DNA from: Buchnera aphidicola (Microlophium carnosum)
GTDB lineage: Bacteria; Pseudomonadota; Gammaproteobacteria; Enterobacterales; Enterobacteriaceae
DNA: 64,000 nt
NCBI GenBank assembly: GCA_011752475.1
Contig: CP048747.1
Coordinates: forward strand, 186,001 to 250,000
Direction: 5' to 3'
Part shown: positions 18,709 through 28,407 of the stretch, in pieces
How the letters are laid out: each line of letters opens with the position of its first letter
Numbering within the stretch: the stretch's first letter is position 1
Position numbers and translations under genes: made by a program
Notes under the pieces: generated by a model
Database searches by the model: none
Seen by the model: the letters and a program-made list of their open reading frames with translations, nothing else
What the model was told of the DNA's origin: nothing

Positions 18709-19320
18709 ATGAGTTACGTTCTTCCTTCTTTACCTTATTCGTACAATGCGTTAGAACCATTTTTTGATGAGCAAACTATGCGAATTCATCATACTAAACA
18801 CCATCAAAATTATATCAACAATACTAATTCTATTTTAGAAAATACAAATTTTTCTTCATTATCTATTGATGAATTAATCTCTATTTTAAATGAGATTACT
18901 TTAGAAAATAAAAATATATTACGTAATAACGCAGGTGGCCATATAAATCATAGTTTTTTTTGGAAAAGTTTAAAATTAGGAACTGTTTTAACTAATGATC
19001 TAAAAATAGAAATAGAAAAAAAATTTAGTACTATTGATCATTTTAAAGAAAAATTTGAATCAGTAGCACTCAATCATTTTGGATCTGGTTGGGTATGGTT
19101 AGTTAATCAAAACGGTGTTTTATCTATTGTTTCTACTACTAATCAAGATAACCCTTTAATGGGTAAATTAATATCTAATACACATGGTTATCCTATAATT
19201 GGTTTAGATATTTGGGAACATGCTTACTATTTAAAATATCAAAATAGACGATTAGATTATATTAAAGCTTTTTGGAATGTTGTTAATTGGGAAGAAGCTT
19301 CTGATCGTTTACAGAAATAA
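18709..19320 (+). CDS. sodA: Superoxide dismutase (Mn type)
   Basis: Dismutates superoxide to H2O2 and O2. 203 aa (E. coli SodA 206). Metal ligands: His27 (RIHHTKHHQNYI), a second His in GGHINHSFFW, and Asp and His in LDIWEHAYYLKY. GGHINHSFFW and the overall match favour the manganese form over SodB. It starts MSYVLPSLPYSYNALEP, as in E. coli. The peroxide it makes could be removed by the peroxiredoxin at 13.5 kb. Confidence 0.95.
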   Translation: MSYVLPSLPYSYNALEPFFDEQTMRIHHTKHHQNYINNTNSILENTNFSSLSIDELISILNEITLENKNILRNNAGGHINHSFFWKSLKLGTVLTNDLKIEIEKKFSTIDHFKEKFESVALNHFGSGWVWLVNQNGVLSIVSTTNQDNPLMGKLISNTHGYPIIGLDIWEHAYYLKYQNRRLDYIKAFWNVVNWEEASDRLQK

Positions 19321-19485
19321 TTTATTAATACTATTAAACTAGTATTGTTTATAAGATCAGATTTGATTGATTTAATTGCAAATTTCATCATGTAATCTAT
19401 AAAAAGCATATAATAATATATTATATGTTTTTTAATATATTTTATCAGATACTAAAACAATTATTTTAATATAAAAGGGTATTTT

Positions 19486-20034
19486 TTGAACACTATTAAA
19501 ATGATAGTCGGACTATCTAATCCAAAAAAAGAATATCATAATACGCGTCATAATGTAGGTTCTTGGTATGTTTATGCTTTAGCAGAGAGTTATTTAAAAA
19601 ATTTAAAAATAGAAAAAAAATTTCTTGGTTTTGCTACTTCTTTTAGTATAAATTTAAATTATACTCGATTACTTGTACCTAATATATTTATGAATATTAA
19701 TGGTCAGTCAGTGTTAAAAATGGCATCATTTTATAATATTAATCTAAGTGACATATTAGTAGTTCATGATGATTTAGAGCTTGCACCTGGTATCTTAAAA
19801 GTAAAATATAGTTATGGACATAATGGACATAATGGATTAAGAAATATTATTAATGTATTCAATAAAAAAATTAATTTTTTTCGATTTAGAATTGGTATTG
19901 GTCGTCCAGAATATTGCGATCAAATAGCTTCTTTTGTATTATCAAGTCCTACAAAACAAGAGAAAACATTAATTCGAAGATCAATTTTACATGCAATAGA
20001 AGAAAATTTGATTTCAAACATTTTGAAATTTTAA
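19486..20034 (+). CDS. pth: Peptidyl-tRNA hydrolase Pth
   Basis: Recycles peptidyl-tRNA released from ribosomes. 182 aa. The catalytic His is in YHNTRHNVGSWYV, followed by PNIFMNINGQSVLKM and HDDLELAPG, then YGHNGHNGLRNI, all family signatures. The start is TTG at 19486, with a good AAAGGG site seven bases upstream; it gives MNTIKMIVGLSNP, which aligns with E. coli MTIKLIVGLANP. The first ATG would remove the conserved N terminus. It is followed 42 bases later by ychF, as in E. coli. Confidence 0.95.
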   Translation: MNTIKMIVGLSNPKKEYHNTRHNVGSWYVYALAESYLKNLKIEKKFLGFATSFSINLNYTRLLVPNIFMNINGQSVLKMASFYNINLSDILVVHDDLELAPGILKVKYSYGHNGHNGLRNIINVFNKKINFFRFRIGIGRPEYCDQIASFVLSSPTKQEKTLIRRSILHAIEENLISNILKF

Positions 20035-20076
20035 TTAGATAAAAATATCTTCTATTTTTTCAAGGTGCGATAAAAT

Positions 20077-21165
20077 ATGGGTTTTAAATGTGGTATTATA
20101 GGGTTGCCTAATGTTGGTAAATCTACTTTATTTAATCTTTTGACTAAAGGAAATTCAGCAGTTGCTAATTTTCCATTTTGCACTATTAAACCAAATATAG
20201 GTATCGTTTCAGTTTTTGATGAACGTATTAATCATCTTGTTAAAATTGTTTCTCCTCAAAAAATAGTTAATACATTTATAGAATTTATAGATATTGCAGG
20301 TTTGGTTAAGGGAGCATCTAATGGTGAAGGATTAGGTAATCAATTTTTAGCCAATATACGAGAGACAGATGCTATAGCACATGTTGTTCGATGTTTTAAA
20401 AATGATAATATTACTCATGTTTATAATAAAATTCAACCTGATAAAGATATAGATATTATTAATACTGAACTTATATTATCTGATTTTGATCTTTGTGAAA
20501 AGACTTTAGCACAATTACAAAAAAAAGCAGTATTACAAGATAGTATAATACTAAAGAAAATCAATGTTTTGAAAAAATGCATTAATCATTTAACACAATT
20601 TTTAATGCTAAAAACTCTTGATTTAAATCAAGATGAAAGAAATCTGATTAGTTATTTACGTTTTTTGACTTTAAAACCAACGATGTACATTGCTAATATT
20701 AATGACGAAAAAGAATCTTATTATTTTTTAGATGAATTAAATAAGATAGCTGAGAAAGAAGGGTCTATAGTTATTCCGATTCATGCAAATTTGGAGTTGG
20801 ATTTAGTTAGAATGCATAATGAAGAACAAAAATCGTTTATGCAAGCATTTAATATAAAAAATTTAGGTTTGAATAATATTGTATCTGCTGGGTATAAACT
20901 TTTAAATTTGATAACTTTTTTTACTGTGGGGAAAAAAGAAATTCGTGCCTGGGAAATTCTTGATGGAAGTACTAGTATTCAAGCCGCACATAAAATACAT
21001 AGTGATTTCAGCAAAGGTTTTATTAGAGCACAAATTATTAAATATATAGATTTTATAAAATATAAAAGTGAATCCAAAGTTAAAGAAATGGGAAAATTTA
21101 GAATAGAAGGAAAACAATATTATATTCAAGATGGTGATATTATTCATTTTTTATTTAATGTATAA
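20077..21165 (+). CDS. ychF: Ribosome-binding ATPase YchF
   Basis: OBG-family P-loop ATPase that binds ribosomes. 362 aa (E. coli 363). Walker A GLPNVGKSTLFN at the N terminus, NFPFCTIKPNIG switch region, DIAGLVKGASNGEGLGN, a central coiled coil, and a C-terminal TGS domain (TVGKKEIRAWEI ... GDIIHFLFNV). Probably in one unit with pth upstream. Confidence 0.96.
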   Translation: MGFKCGIIGLPNVGKSTLFNLLTKGNSAVANFPFCTIKPNIGIVSVFDERINHLVKIVSPQKIVNTFIEFIDIAGLVKGASNGEGLGNQFLANIRETDAIAHVVRCFKNDNITHVYNKIQPDKDIDIINTELILSDFDLCEKTLAQLQKKAVLQDSIILKKINVLKKCINHLTQFLMLKTLDLNQDERNLISYLRFLTLKPTMYIANINDEKESYYFLDELNKIAEKEGSIVIPIHANLELDLVRMHNEEQKSFMQAFNIKNLGLNNIVSAGYKLLNLITFFTVGKKEIRAWEILDGSTSIQAAHKIHSDFSKGFIRAQIIKYIDFIKYKSESKVKEMGKFRIEGKQYYIQDGDIIHFLFNV

Positions 21166-21211
21166 AGATGATTAATTTTTAAATTTTATATATATATGTA
21201 TGTAATTTTTT

Positions 21212-21240
21212 TAGAGAGGAAAAAATGTTTATCCTCTCTA
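21212..21240 (+). terminator. Probable terminator after ychF
   Basis: Perfect nine-base-pair stem TAGAGAGGA / TCCTCTCTA with an 11-base loop, followed on the plus strand by GTATAATTTTTATTTTT. It lies between the convergent ychF and thrC stops. In the minus direction A residues follow, so it fits ychF better than thrC. Confidence 0.5.
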
Positions 21241-21249
21241 GTATAATTT

Positions 21250-22539
21250 TTATTTTTCTAATAAAAATGTTTTTAATTTACTAAAAATAGGATTAATATT
21301 ATAAGATAATAATGGAAGATTGATTCTATTTTTTAGTTCATTAGGAAGTATAACTTTATTTTGTAATATTTTTTCCACAGTATTTTTAAATTTAGCTGGA
21401 TGTGCAGTTCCTAGAAATAAACCAAATTCATCTTCTTTTAATTGATCCCGTAATAATCGATATGCTATTGCAGCATGAGGTTCAGAAACATAACCTAACT
21501 GAAACAATTCTTTTAATGATTCTTCAGTGGTAAGATCTGATACACTGCCAAATCTAAGTTCTTTTAAATCCCATTTTTTTCGATAAAATAATTCTTCAAT
21601 TCGAGTCCAATTATTAGGTTGACTAATATCCATAGCATTAGAAATGGTAGATACAGTATTTTTTGGATTCCATATCCCATGATCAAGAAATCTTGGTACT
21701 GTATCGTTAGCATTGGTGCATGCTATAAATGATTTAATTGGTAAGCCAAGAGATTTAGATAATAATCCAGCAGTTAGATTCCCAAAATTTCCACATGGAA
21801 CTGCTATAACTAAGTTTTTTCTTTGTTGCTCTGAAATTAAAGAGAAAGCTTCAAAATAATAACAAATTTGTGCTAATAATCTACTTATATTAATAGAATT
21901 AGCTGAATTTAATCCAATTGATTCTTTTAATTTTTTATCGTTAAAAGCTTCTTTTACTAATTTTTGACAATCATCAAAACTACCATTAATTGATATGGTT
22001 TTTATGTTTTTCCCTAATGTGCAAAATAATTTTTCTTGTAATTCACTAATCTTCCCTTTAGGGTATAAGATAATCACACGTACATTTTTCATTCCGTAGA
22101 ATGCATGTGCTACCGCTGCACCTGTATCGCCTGATGTTGCAGTTAAGATAGTAACTGATTCATTTTTTTTATTTAGTGATAGTATCATCTGAGCCATAAA
22201 ACGTGCTCCAAAATCTTTAAATGCTAATGTTGGTCCATGAAATAGCTCAAAACAATGTATATCTTCTGTAATCTTTATTTTTAATGGATTTCTAAATGAA
22301 AATGCTTGTTTAACATGTTCATATAATTTTTTTTTAGATATCTCATGATAAATAAATTTAGAAAGTATTTCAGTACTACGAGTAATGAAATCCATTTTTA
22401 ATATTTTTGATAATTCGATAGGCGTAATAATAGGTAGTTCTACTGGAAAAAATAATCCTTGTTGTCGTCCTAATCCTAGTTTTACAGCTGTTTCAAAATT
22501 TACTTGTTCGCTATGATCTTTTAAATTATACAGTTTCAT
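21250..22539 (-). CDS. thrC: Threonine synthase ThrC
   Basis: PLP enzyme making threonine from O-phosphohomoserine. 429 aa (E. coli 428). The PLP lysine is in HGPTLAFKDFGARFM at about residue 107; ATSGDTGAAVAHAF and the phosphate-binding CGNFGNLTAG are present. It starts three bases after the thrB stop, so it is the last gene of thrABC. Retention of the whole pathway fits provision of an essential amino acid to the insect host. Confidence 0.97.
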   Translation of the reverse strand: MKLYNLKDHSEQVNFETAVKLGLGRQQGLFFPVELPIITPIELSKILKMDFITRSTEILSKFIYHEISKKKLYEHVKQAFSFRNPLKIKITEDIHCFELFHGPTLAFKDFGARFMAQMILSLNKKNESVTILTATSGDTGAAVAHAFYGMKNVRVIILYPKGKISELQEKLFCTLGKNIKTISINGSFDDCQKLVKEAFNDKKLKESIGLNSANSINISRLLAQICYYFEAFSLISEQQRKNLVIAVPCGNFGNLTAGLLSKSLGLPIKSFIACTNANDTVPRFLDHGIWNPKNTVSTISNAMDISQPNNWTRIEELFYRKKWDLKELRFGSVSDLTTEESLKELFQLGYVSEPHAAIAYRLLRDQLKEDEFGLFLGTAHPAKFKNTVEKILQNKVILPNELKNRINLPLLSYNINPIFSKLKTFLLEK

Positions 22540-22542
22540 TTT

Positions 22543-23472
22543 TCATCCTATTTTACGTACACCTTTTGAATCTAAAAAACAAATATGAACAAATCCTGTT
22601 TTATTCTGTAAATAATTTTCTGTTAACCATAAAGATATGTTTTGAGCTATCTGTATATTATCAGAAATAGAAAAAATCGCGGGTCCTGAACCAGATATCC
22701 CACAACTTATAGCTCCGATTTTTTTGATTTTTTCTTTAGTTTTTAAAAAATTAGGTAGTAATTTAATACGATATGGTTCTGCTATAAAATCTTGCATTAA
22801 TCGTGCTGCTAAAAACGGTTGTTGACTATATGAAGCATGAATAAAACCAGATAAGTAACGACTATTTTTAATACATATTTCTCTTTTATATTTTTTTGGT
22901 AATATTTCTCTTGCTTCTGAAGTAGAGATTTTTATTCCTGGCCAAGCTATTATCCAAAACCAATTTTTAAAACTTGGTATTGTTTGACTTATTATTTCAG
23001 AATCTTCTAATATGAGCTGTAGTCCTCCAAGATAAGATGGAGCAACATTATCATAGTGTATGCTACCTGATATTTCACCTTCTATTTCTCCCATAAGAAG
23101 TAATAATTCTTTTGAACTTAAAGGTTTATTACAAATTTCATTCATGGCAACCAAAGTAGCTACTACCGAACATGCGCTAGAACCTAATCCTGATCCAATA
23201 GGCATATTCTTTTCCAATATAATAGAAACTGGAATATTTTTTTTTATAACACTACAAAATTTTAACCAGCATTTCCAAACAATATTTTGTTCAGTGTTTT
23301 TAGGTAATTTATCAGAAAACATACCTTTATTAATTAAGTTAAATTTTTTTGATAATTTTACTGTTACAAAATCACCTAATAACGCACCATTGATAGGTAT
23401 AATTGCTGCACCTAAAATATCAAATCCTACTCCAACATTACCAATAGAAGCTGGTGCATAAATTTTAATCAT
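22543..23472 (-). CDS. thrB: Homoserine kinase ThrB
   Basis: GHMP kinase that phosphorylates homoserine. 309 aa from ATG 23472 (MIKIYAPASIGNVGVGFD), which aligns with E. coli ThrB (310 aa) and is preceded by AGGA. The open frame extends 26 codons upstream into thrA without conservation. ATP-binding motif MPIGSGLGSSACSV at about residue 90; C-terminal GISGSGPAIFSI. 19 bases separate it from the thrA stop. Confidence 0.96.
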   Translation of the reverse strand: MIKIYAPASIGNVGVGFDILGAAIIPINGALLGDFVTVKLSKKFNLINKGMFSDKLPKNTEQNIVWKCWLKFCSVIKKNIPVSIILEKNMPIGSGLGSSACSVVATLVAMNEICNKPLSSKELLLLMGEIEGEISGSIHYDNVAPSYLGGLQLILEDSEIISQTIPSFKNWFWIIAWPGIKISTSEAREILPKKYKREICIKNSRYLSGFIHASYSQQPFLAARLMQDFIAEPYRIKLLPNFLKTKEKIKKIGAISCGISGSGPAIFSISDNIQIAQNISLWLTENYLQNKTGFVHICFLDSKGVRKIG

Positions 23473-23491
23473 TACTATGTCCTGACGTTTA

Positions 23492-25936
23492 TTATAGTGT
23501 ACGTAGTAAGTCGGAAAATACTCCAGACGCTGTAACACTATTACCAGCACCGTAACCTCTTAGTACTAGAGGAATTGGTTGATAATAATTTGTATAAAAT
23601 GCTAGTGCATTTTCACCGTTTTTTATTTTGTATAATGGATCATTAATGTTGACTTCTTCAAGTTTTATAAAAAATTTTTTATTTTGTTCTATTGTCGCAA
23701 CAAATCGAAGTACATTTCCTACATTGCGTGCTTGATTAATTTTTTTTAGAAAATAAGAATCTAATTCTTTTAATTTTAATAGAAATTTGTCGACATCTTC
23801 ATATTTTTTAAAGATATCCGGTAATAAAGGTTCAATTTTAATATCTTTTAGTTCTATATTACATCCAGATTCACGTGCTAAAATTAGTAACTTTCTCGCA
23901 ACATCAATTCCTGATAAATCATCACATGGATTCGGTTCGGTAAAACCTAATTCTTTTGCTTCTTTAGTAGCGTGTGATAATGAAACACCTTCTTCTAATC
24001 TTCCAAAAATAAAAGATAATGACCCAGATAATATACCTTTAAAACGAATTAAAGTATCACCTGTTTTAAATAGATTTTGAATAGTTTCTATTACTGGTAA
24101 TCCTGATCCAACATTGGTTTCGTATAAAAATTTTTTATTTGTTTCAGCAGTAGCATGTCTTATTTTTTTATAGTAAGTCAATGCACTAGTATTTGCTTTT
24201 TTATTTGAAGTAACTACATGAAAATCATTATAAATAAAATTTACATATTGTTCTGCTAACAATTGATTAGATGTACAATCAACAATTACTGAATTTGAAA
24301 AATTATTATTCTTTACTAAATTATTTAATATTTCTAAAGTAAATTTTTTAGTGGATTTTTTAAAATCATTTTTCCAATTAGATAGATTACTTGGTTCATC
24401 TAAAAATAATATTTTTTTAGAATTGGCAATAGTACAAATTTTAATTTCTATATTTCTTTCATTTAAAAACTGTTTTTGTTTGAGTATTTGATTCAATAAT
24501 GTGCTACCAATTCCACCTATTCCTATTAAAAAAACATGAATAATTTTTTTATTACAAAATAATATATTATGAACATTTTGAACGGCTTGTAAAATATGTT
24601 CTTTTTGAATTACTAATGAAATAGAATGTTCTGAAGAACCTTGTGCAATTGCAAGGATATTAATTTTTGAGGCACCTAAGGTAGAAAATATTTTTGATGC
24701 AATATCATGTTTTTTATAAATATTTGATCCCACTACTGAAAGAATAGATAAATTTTTTTTTATTTTAAAAGGATTCAATAATTTATTTTTTAATTCTAGT
24801 TGAAATTCTTTATTTAATGAGTATAGAACTTTATCAATACCAGATTCAAAAATACAAAAATTCATTTTATATTCCGAAGATGATTGTGTAATTAATAATA
24901 TTTTAATATTATTTCTAGATATTACAGTAAAAATACGTGGAATTACATTTCTTATATTTTTTATATGAGGTCCAGATATATTAAACATTGCTATTTCATC
25001 AAGATGAGTTACACCTTTTAGAAAATCTTTTTCAGAATAATTTTTTTGACAAATTAAAGTTCCCATAGAGTCTTTATTAGCAGTATTTTTAATAAAACAT
25101 GGAATTTTAAATTGAGCAATTGGTTCAATAGTGCGAGGATGTAATACCTTAGCACCAAAATAAGATAATTCCATTGCCTCTTGATATGATATTGATTTTA
25201 ATAAATAAGTATTTAAAACTTTTCTTGGATCAGAAGTAAAAACGCCATCCACATCGGTCCAAATTTCACAACAATTCGCATCTAAACAAGCCGCTAAAAC
25301 TGCGGCAGAATAATCAGATCCATTTCTTCCTAATACTACTAACTCTTTATTTTGATTACCTGAAATAAAACCAGCCATTAAAATAATATCATTTTTATGA
25401 ATGTTTATATTATGAATGCGTTTTTTAGATTTAGATATATCAACAGTTGAATCTAAGTAGTTATTTCCTAAAGATATAAAGTTTTCAACTGGGTTAATAA
25501 TAGTTACATTATGATTTTTAGATTGTAATATACCTTTCATTATAAAAACTGAAAGTATTTCTCCACGAGAAATAATAGTTGCGCGAATATTATCTGGACA
25601 CTGTTTTAATAATACTATTCCATGTATTATTTTTTTTAATTTATCAAATTCTTTTTTTATAACTTTTTCTACTTGATTATAAGGAAAATTAGATTGTATT
25701 TTTAAAATATTATTTATTAATTCTAAAAATATATTTTCTGCAAGATGTATTGTTTCTAAAATATTATTATTAGTGATATTTTCTATACTTTTAACTAAAT
25801 AGTTAGTTACTTTAGCTGGTGCTGAAAGAACTACTGCAATTTGATCTATTTTAATATTTTCTTCTATAATACTAGATACGCATAAAAATTTTTCTGCATT
25901 AGCAAGTGAAGTGCCACCAAATTTTAATAACTTCAT
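23492..25936 (-). CDS. thrA: Bifunctional aspartokinase I / homoserine dehydrogenase I ThrA
   Basis: First and third steps from aspartate to threonine. 814 aa (E. coli 820). N-terminal aspartokinase domain (MKLLKFGGTSLANAEKF, GRNGSDYSAAVLAA), tandem ACT regulatory region at about 310-455, then the NAD(P)-binding homoserine dehydrogenase domain (FLIGIGGIGSTLLNQ at about 465; GILSGSLSFIFGRLEEG, ELGFTEPNPCDDLSG). The ACT region is present, so threonine feedback cannot be excluded. AAGGA lies before the ATG. A terminator-like hairpin sits 30 bases upstream in the leader. Confidence 0.97.
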   Translation of the reverse strand: MKLLKFGGTSLANAEKFLCVSSIIEENIKIDQIAVVLSAPAKVTNYLVKSIENITNNNILETIHLAENIFLELINNILKIQSNFPYNQVEKVIKKEFDKLKKIIHGIVLLKQCPDNIRATIISRGEILSVFIMKGILQSKNHNVTIINPVENFISLGNNYLDSTVDISKSKKRIHNINIHKNDIILMAGFISGNQNKELVVLGRNGSDYSAAVLAACLDANCCEIWTDVDGVFTSDPRKVLNTYLLKSISYQEAMELSYFGAKVLHPRTIEPIAQFKIPCFIKNTANKDSMGTLICQKNYSEKDFLKGVTHLDEIAMFNISGPHIKNIRNVIPRIFTVISRNNIKILLITQSSSEYKMNFCIFESGIDKVLYSLNKEFQLELKNKLLNPFKIKKNLSILSVVGSNIYKKHDIASKIFSTLGASKINILAIAQGSSEHSISLVIQKEHILQAVQNVHNILFCNKKIIHVFLIGIGGIGSTLLNQILKQKQFLNERNIEIKICTIANSKKILFLDEPSNLSNWKNDFKKSTKKFTLEILNNLVKNNNFSNSVIVDCTSNQLLAEQYVNFIYNDFHVVTSNKKANTSALTYYKKIRHATAETNKKFLYETNVGSGLPVIETIQNLFKTGDTLIRFKGILSGSLSFIFGRLEEGVSLSHATKEAKELGFTEPNPCDDLSGIDVARKLLILARESGCNIELKDIKIEPLLPDIFKKYEDVDKFLLKLKELDSYFLKKINQARNVGNVLRFVATIEQNKKFFIKLEEVNINDPLYKIKNGENALAFYTNYYQPIPLVLRGYGAGNSVTASGVFSDLLRTL

Positions 25937-25965
25937 ATTTTTTAGTTCCTTGTATTTATGTCGTA

Positions 25966-25998
25966 AAAAAACCTGCCTTTAGTATGGGCAGGTTTTTT
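25966..25998 (-). promoter_or_regulatory. Terminator-like hairpin in the thrA leader (candidate attenuator)
   Basis: Twelve-base-pair stem: AAAAAACCTGCC (25966-25977) with GGCAGGTTTTTT (25987-25998), nine-base loop, T-run on both strands. In the minus direction it ends 30 bases before thrA, the place of the thr attenuator terminator of E. coli. I could not find a leader peptide rich in Thr and Ile codons ahead of it, so it may be a relic, a constitutive partial terminator, or controlled differently. Confidence 0.55.
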
Positions 25999-26583
25999 AA
26001 AAGATTATCTGAGCCCACATCATGACTAGTTATAAGAATTAGAACAGCTATTCTAGTGAAGAGGCTATAAATAGATATTAATATTTTTTTATGAATGCGC
26101 AAAGTTTTTTAATCAATTGTATTAAGCAATATTTTTTAATATAATTTATATTGTTGATGAAAAATATTTTTATTTATTTAGAATGCTGTAAAAGCAGTAT
26201 TTTTTGATTTTATCATAAATTAGATGTATTTATGTTTATAGAAAAATATTACAACAAAAAATTATTTCTTTTACACTAAAAATATTTTGTAATTTTTTTG
26301 AAATTTAACATTTTCTTTCATAAAATATTATTTTTTATAATTAAATATAAAATATAACATAAATCACATTTTGATATAGATAGAATATGTGTTTTTTAAT
26401 TACTTTAATTTTTATAACATAATGATCATTATTAGTGCAATAGTTTAAAAAATAAATATTTTATTTTTCATTGTATATTAGAAATTTATTTGTTCAATAT
26501 ATTGTATATTTTCAATAAACTACCAGTGTATTATTGTAAATTTTTAATATGATTCAATTCACACTAACTATTTAGTTAACATT
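25999..26583. other. Gene-free divergent spacer between thrA and hpt
   Basis: About 585 bases with no open frame or recognisable relic. It should hold promoters for thrABC and hpt; a weak candidate on the plus strand is TTGAAA (26298-26303) with TAAAAT (26321-26326). A small plus-strand terminator-like hairpin lies at 26182-26201, with a T-run after it, although no plus-strand gene ends there. No tRNA was seen. Confidence 0.4.
26182..26201 (+). terminator. Orphan terminator-like hairpin
   Basis: AATGCTG / CAGTATT stem with one G-U pair and a six-base loop, followed by TTTTTGATTTT on the plus strand. No plus-strand gene lies upstream, because thrA runs the other way. It may end antisense transcripts or be left over from a lost gene. 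Confidence 0.3.
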
Positions 26584-27126
26584 ATGAAACATACCATTCA
26601 AGTTATCATTTCCGAGAAAGAACTGGATATTCGTGTACGCGAACTAGGTCAAGAAATTACTAAAAAATATAGAAACAGTAAAAATAAAATGATACTAATA
26701 GCACTACTACGTGGTTCTTTTGTATTTATAGCAGATTTATGTCGTAGAATTCATATTAAACATGAAGTAGATTTTATGACAACTTCTAGTTATGGACGGG
26801 GGATGCTATCTAGTGGAGATGTTAAAATTATAAAAGATTTAGATGAAGATATTTACAATAAACATGTTTTAATTGTAGAAGATATTATTGATTCAGGCAA
26901 AACTTTAAGTAAAGTATTGGGTATTTTAAAACTTAGAAACCCAAAATCATTATCAATTTGCACCCTTTTAGATAAACCAGAGTGTCGAGAGGTAGATATT
27001 AGTGTTGATTTTATAGGTTTTTCTATTTTAGAAAACTTTTTTATAGTAGGCTATGGTATTGATTATGCTCAATCTTATCGTTATCTACCATACATAGGAA
27101 AAGTAGTTTTTAAAAAATTAAATTAA
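26584..27126 (+). CDS. hpt: Hypoxanthine phosphoribosyltransferase Hpt
   Basis: Purine salvage: converts hypoxanthine (and guanine) plus PRPP to IMP/GMP. 180 aa (E. coli 178). PRPP-binding motif VLIVEDIIDSGKTL at about residue 97-110, flexible loop MTTSSYGRGM, and a C-terminal FFIVGYGIDYAQSYRYLPYIG. It works with guaC (36.3 kb), which turns GMP back to IMP. It is convergent with the panC relic that follows. Confidence 0.96.
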   Translation: MKHTIQVIISEKELDIRVRELGQEITKKYRNSKNKMILIALLRGSFVFIADLCRRIHIKHEVDFMTTSSYGRGMLSSGDVKIIKDLDEDIYNKHVLIVEDIIDSGKTLSKVLGILKLRNPKSLSICTLLDKPECREVDISVDFIGFSILENFFIVGYGIDYAQSYRYLPYIGKVVFKKLN

Positions 27127-27239
27127 ATCAAATTAAATTAATATTGTCATATTTTATAAATTACAATATTAAATATATCAACAGAAAATCTTGTTTTAAT
27201 TAAAAATTGTTTAAATGAGCGAATAAATTTTTTCTAGTA

Positions 27240-27668
27240 TAACTGTTTTTTTTACAATTATTTCAAATTTTTTTCTTTTAATATTATATTAACTGGCGAT
27301 CTTTTTCTTAAGAAAACAATTCGATTATGCGAAATTAAATAATCTTAGAAATTATTATCTTGATTGCTTTAAAATATCTCGTCTATATTTATCTTTATAA
27401 GAATTTAAAGTATCATAGAATCTTTACAAGTTTTTTATTTTATATAATGTTTTGGATAAATTTCACTCATATAGGAAAAAACAACATCTATATTTTTTAA
27501 TATTTCACAATCTATTTTAAAGGTTTGATGGTAATTTGAAGATTTAATAAAGTATTCAATTGAATAGATTAATAAAAATACTTAATAATATTATCTATAT
27601 GTTTTTTAATGATATTAGTGCTATATCTCTATTTTTTAAATGATTTATGGTAGAAATCAATCGTATGT
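27240..27668 (-). pseudogene. panC: panC relic (pantothenate synthetase)
   Basis: Minus-strand relic, recognised by short matches to PanC in the right order but in shifting frames with many stops: LLSIFINLFN (near 27570-27595, family VVSIFVNPMQF), YHQTFKIDCEILKNIDVV (near 27481-27538, family [20 protein letters not shown]), FSYMSEIYPKHYIK just after, then LRLFNFA and EKDRQLI (near 27290-27340, family [20 protein letters not shown]). The C-terminal third is not recognisable. Limits are approximate. As I recall, intact Buchnera chromosomes have panC-panB here, between hpt and dksA. Confidence 0.8.
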
Positions 27669-27699
27669 TTTATATATATACAATATAATATTATATCTT

Positions 27700-28359
27700 T
27701 CAAAACTATATTTTATGCTGAGATAAATATCTTTTTTAACTTCACACATATATTTTATAATTTCTTTTTAAATTCTGTTATTTTACAGAAATAAAATTTT
27801 CTATAAAACTGATTTTTTCCCTTTAGTAATTCTTAATCAATTATATATTATAAGAATTTCTCTATTAGTATATTTACTCTATCTTATATCGATAACTAAA
27901 ATAGGTAAGTTTTTAGTTATTTTTGCTGTTAATTTTTTAAATCACATTCTACTAAAAGTAATTTAATTTCAGATAATTTTGATAAAAAAGATTCGTCTAT
28001 TAATTTATTTTTGTTATTTTTTCTTTTCTTGGAGTTTTATATTTATCTGAATAGTTGAAAGATTGGGTGTTAAATTTGTATAACTATATGCTAATATTGA
28101 TTTATGAGCTGTTAGATACTCCTTTAATAATTTTTACTAACTATTTTCCTTTGGTATTATTTTAATTAGATTTGTACTAGAGCTGATAATTATTTTTATT
28201 TTTGCAACAGCTTGTTTAATTTTATCATAAGACACAAAATACAGGTCGAATAATTATTATACAATAATTTAGTAAATTAAAAGTCCTAGTTTGTAACATC
28301 TGATAATTTTGTTTTATTATTTTCTGGTTTATTAATTGAGAATTTATAATACGTTTCAT
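27700..28359 (-). pseudogene. panB: panB relic (ketopantoate hydroxymethyltransferase)
   Basis: Minus-strand relic upstream of the panC relic. ATG at 28359 begins MKRII, and the frame soon breaks. Recognisable pieces in order: YTNLTPNLSTI (family GHLGLTPQSVNIFGGYK), LSEIKLLLVECD (family AAGAQLLVLECVP), LTAKITKNLPILVIDI (family LAKRITEALAIPVIGIGAG), TNREILIIYN (family TDGQILVMHDAFG) and KKDIYLSIKYSF (C-terminal VYPGEEHSF). Stops and frame changes separate them, and the total is shorter than a whole panB (about 790 bases), so deletions have occurred. Limits approximate. Confidence 0.82.
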
Positions 28360-28407
28360 ATTTACTTCAATGAATTACAGTATAATAATATGTTCCAAAC
28401 TACAAGG

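Noticed and set aside
23060..23461. 133-codon plus-strand frame opposite thrB
   Set aside because: Shadow of thrB; low-complexity product and no independent evidence.
26005..26070. tRNA-like pairing between AGCC and GGCT ends
   Set aside because: No T-loop consensus, no anticodon arm and no cloverleaf could be drawn.
25990..26110. thrL leader peptide ahead of the thrA hairpin
   Set aside because: No short frame with a start codon and a run of Thr/Ile codons could be found on the minus strand.
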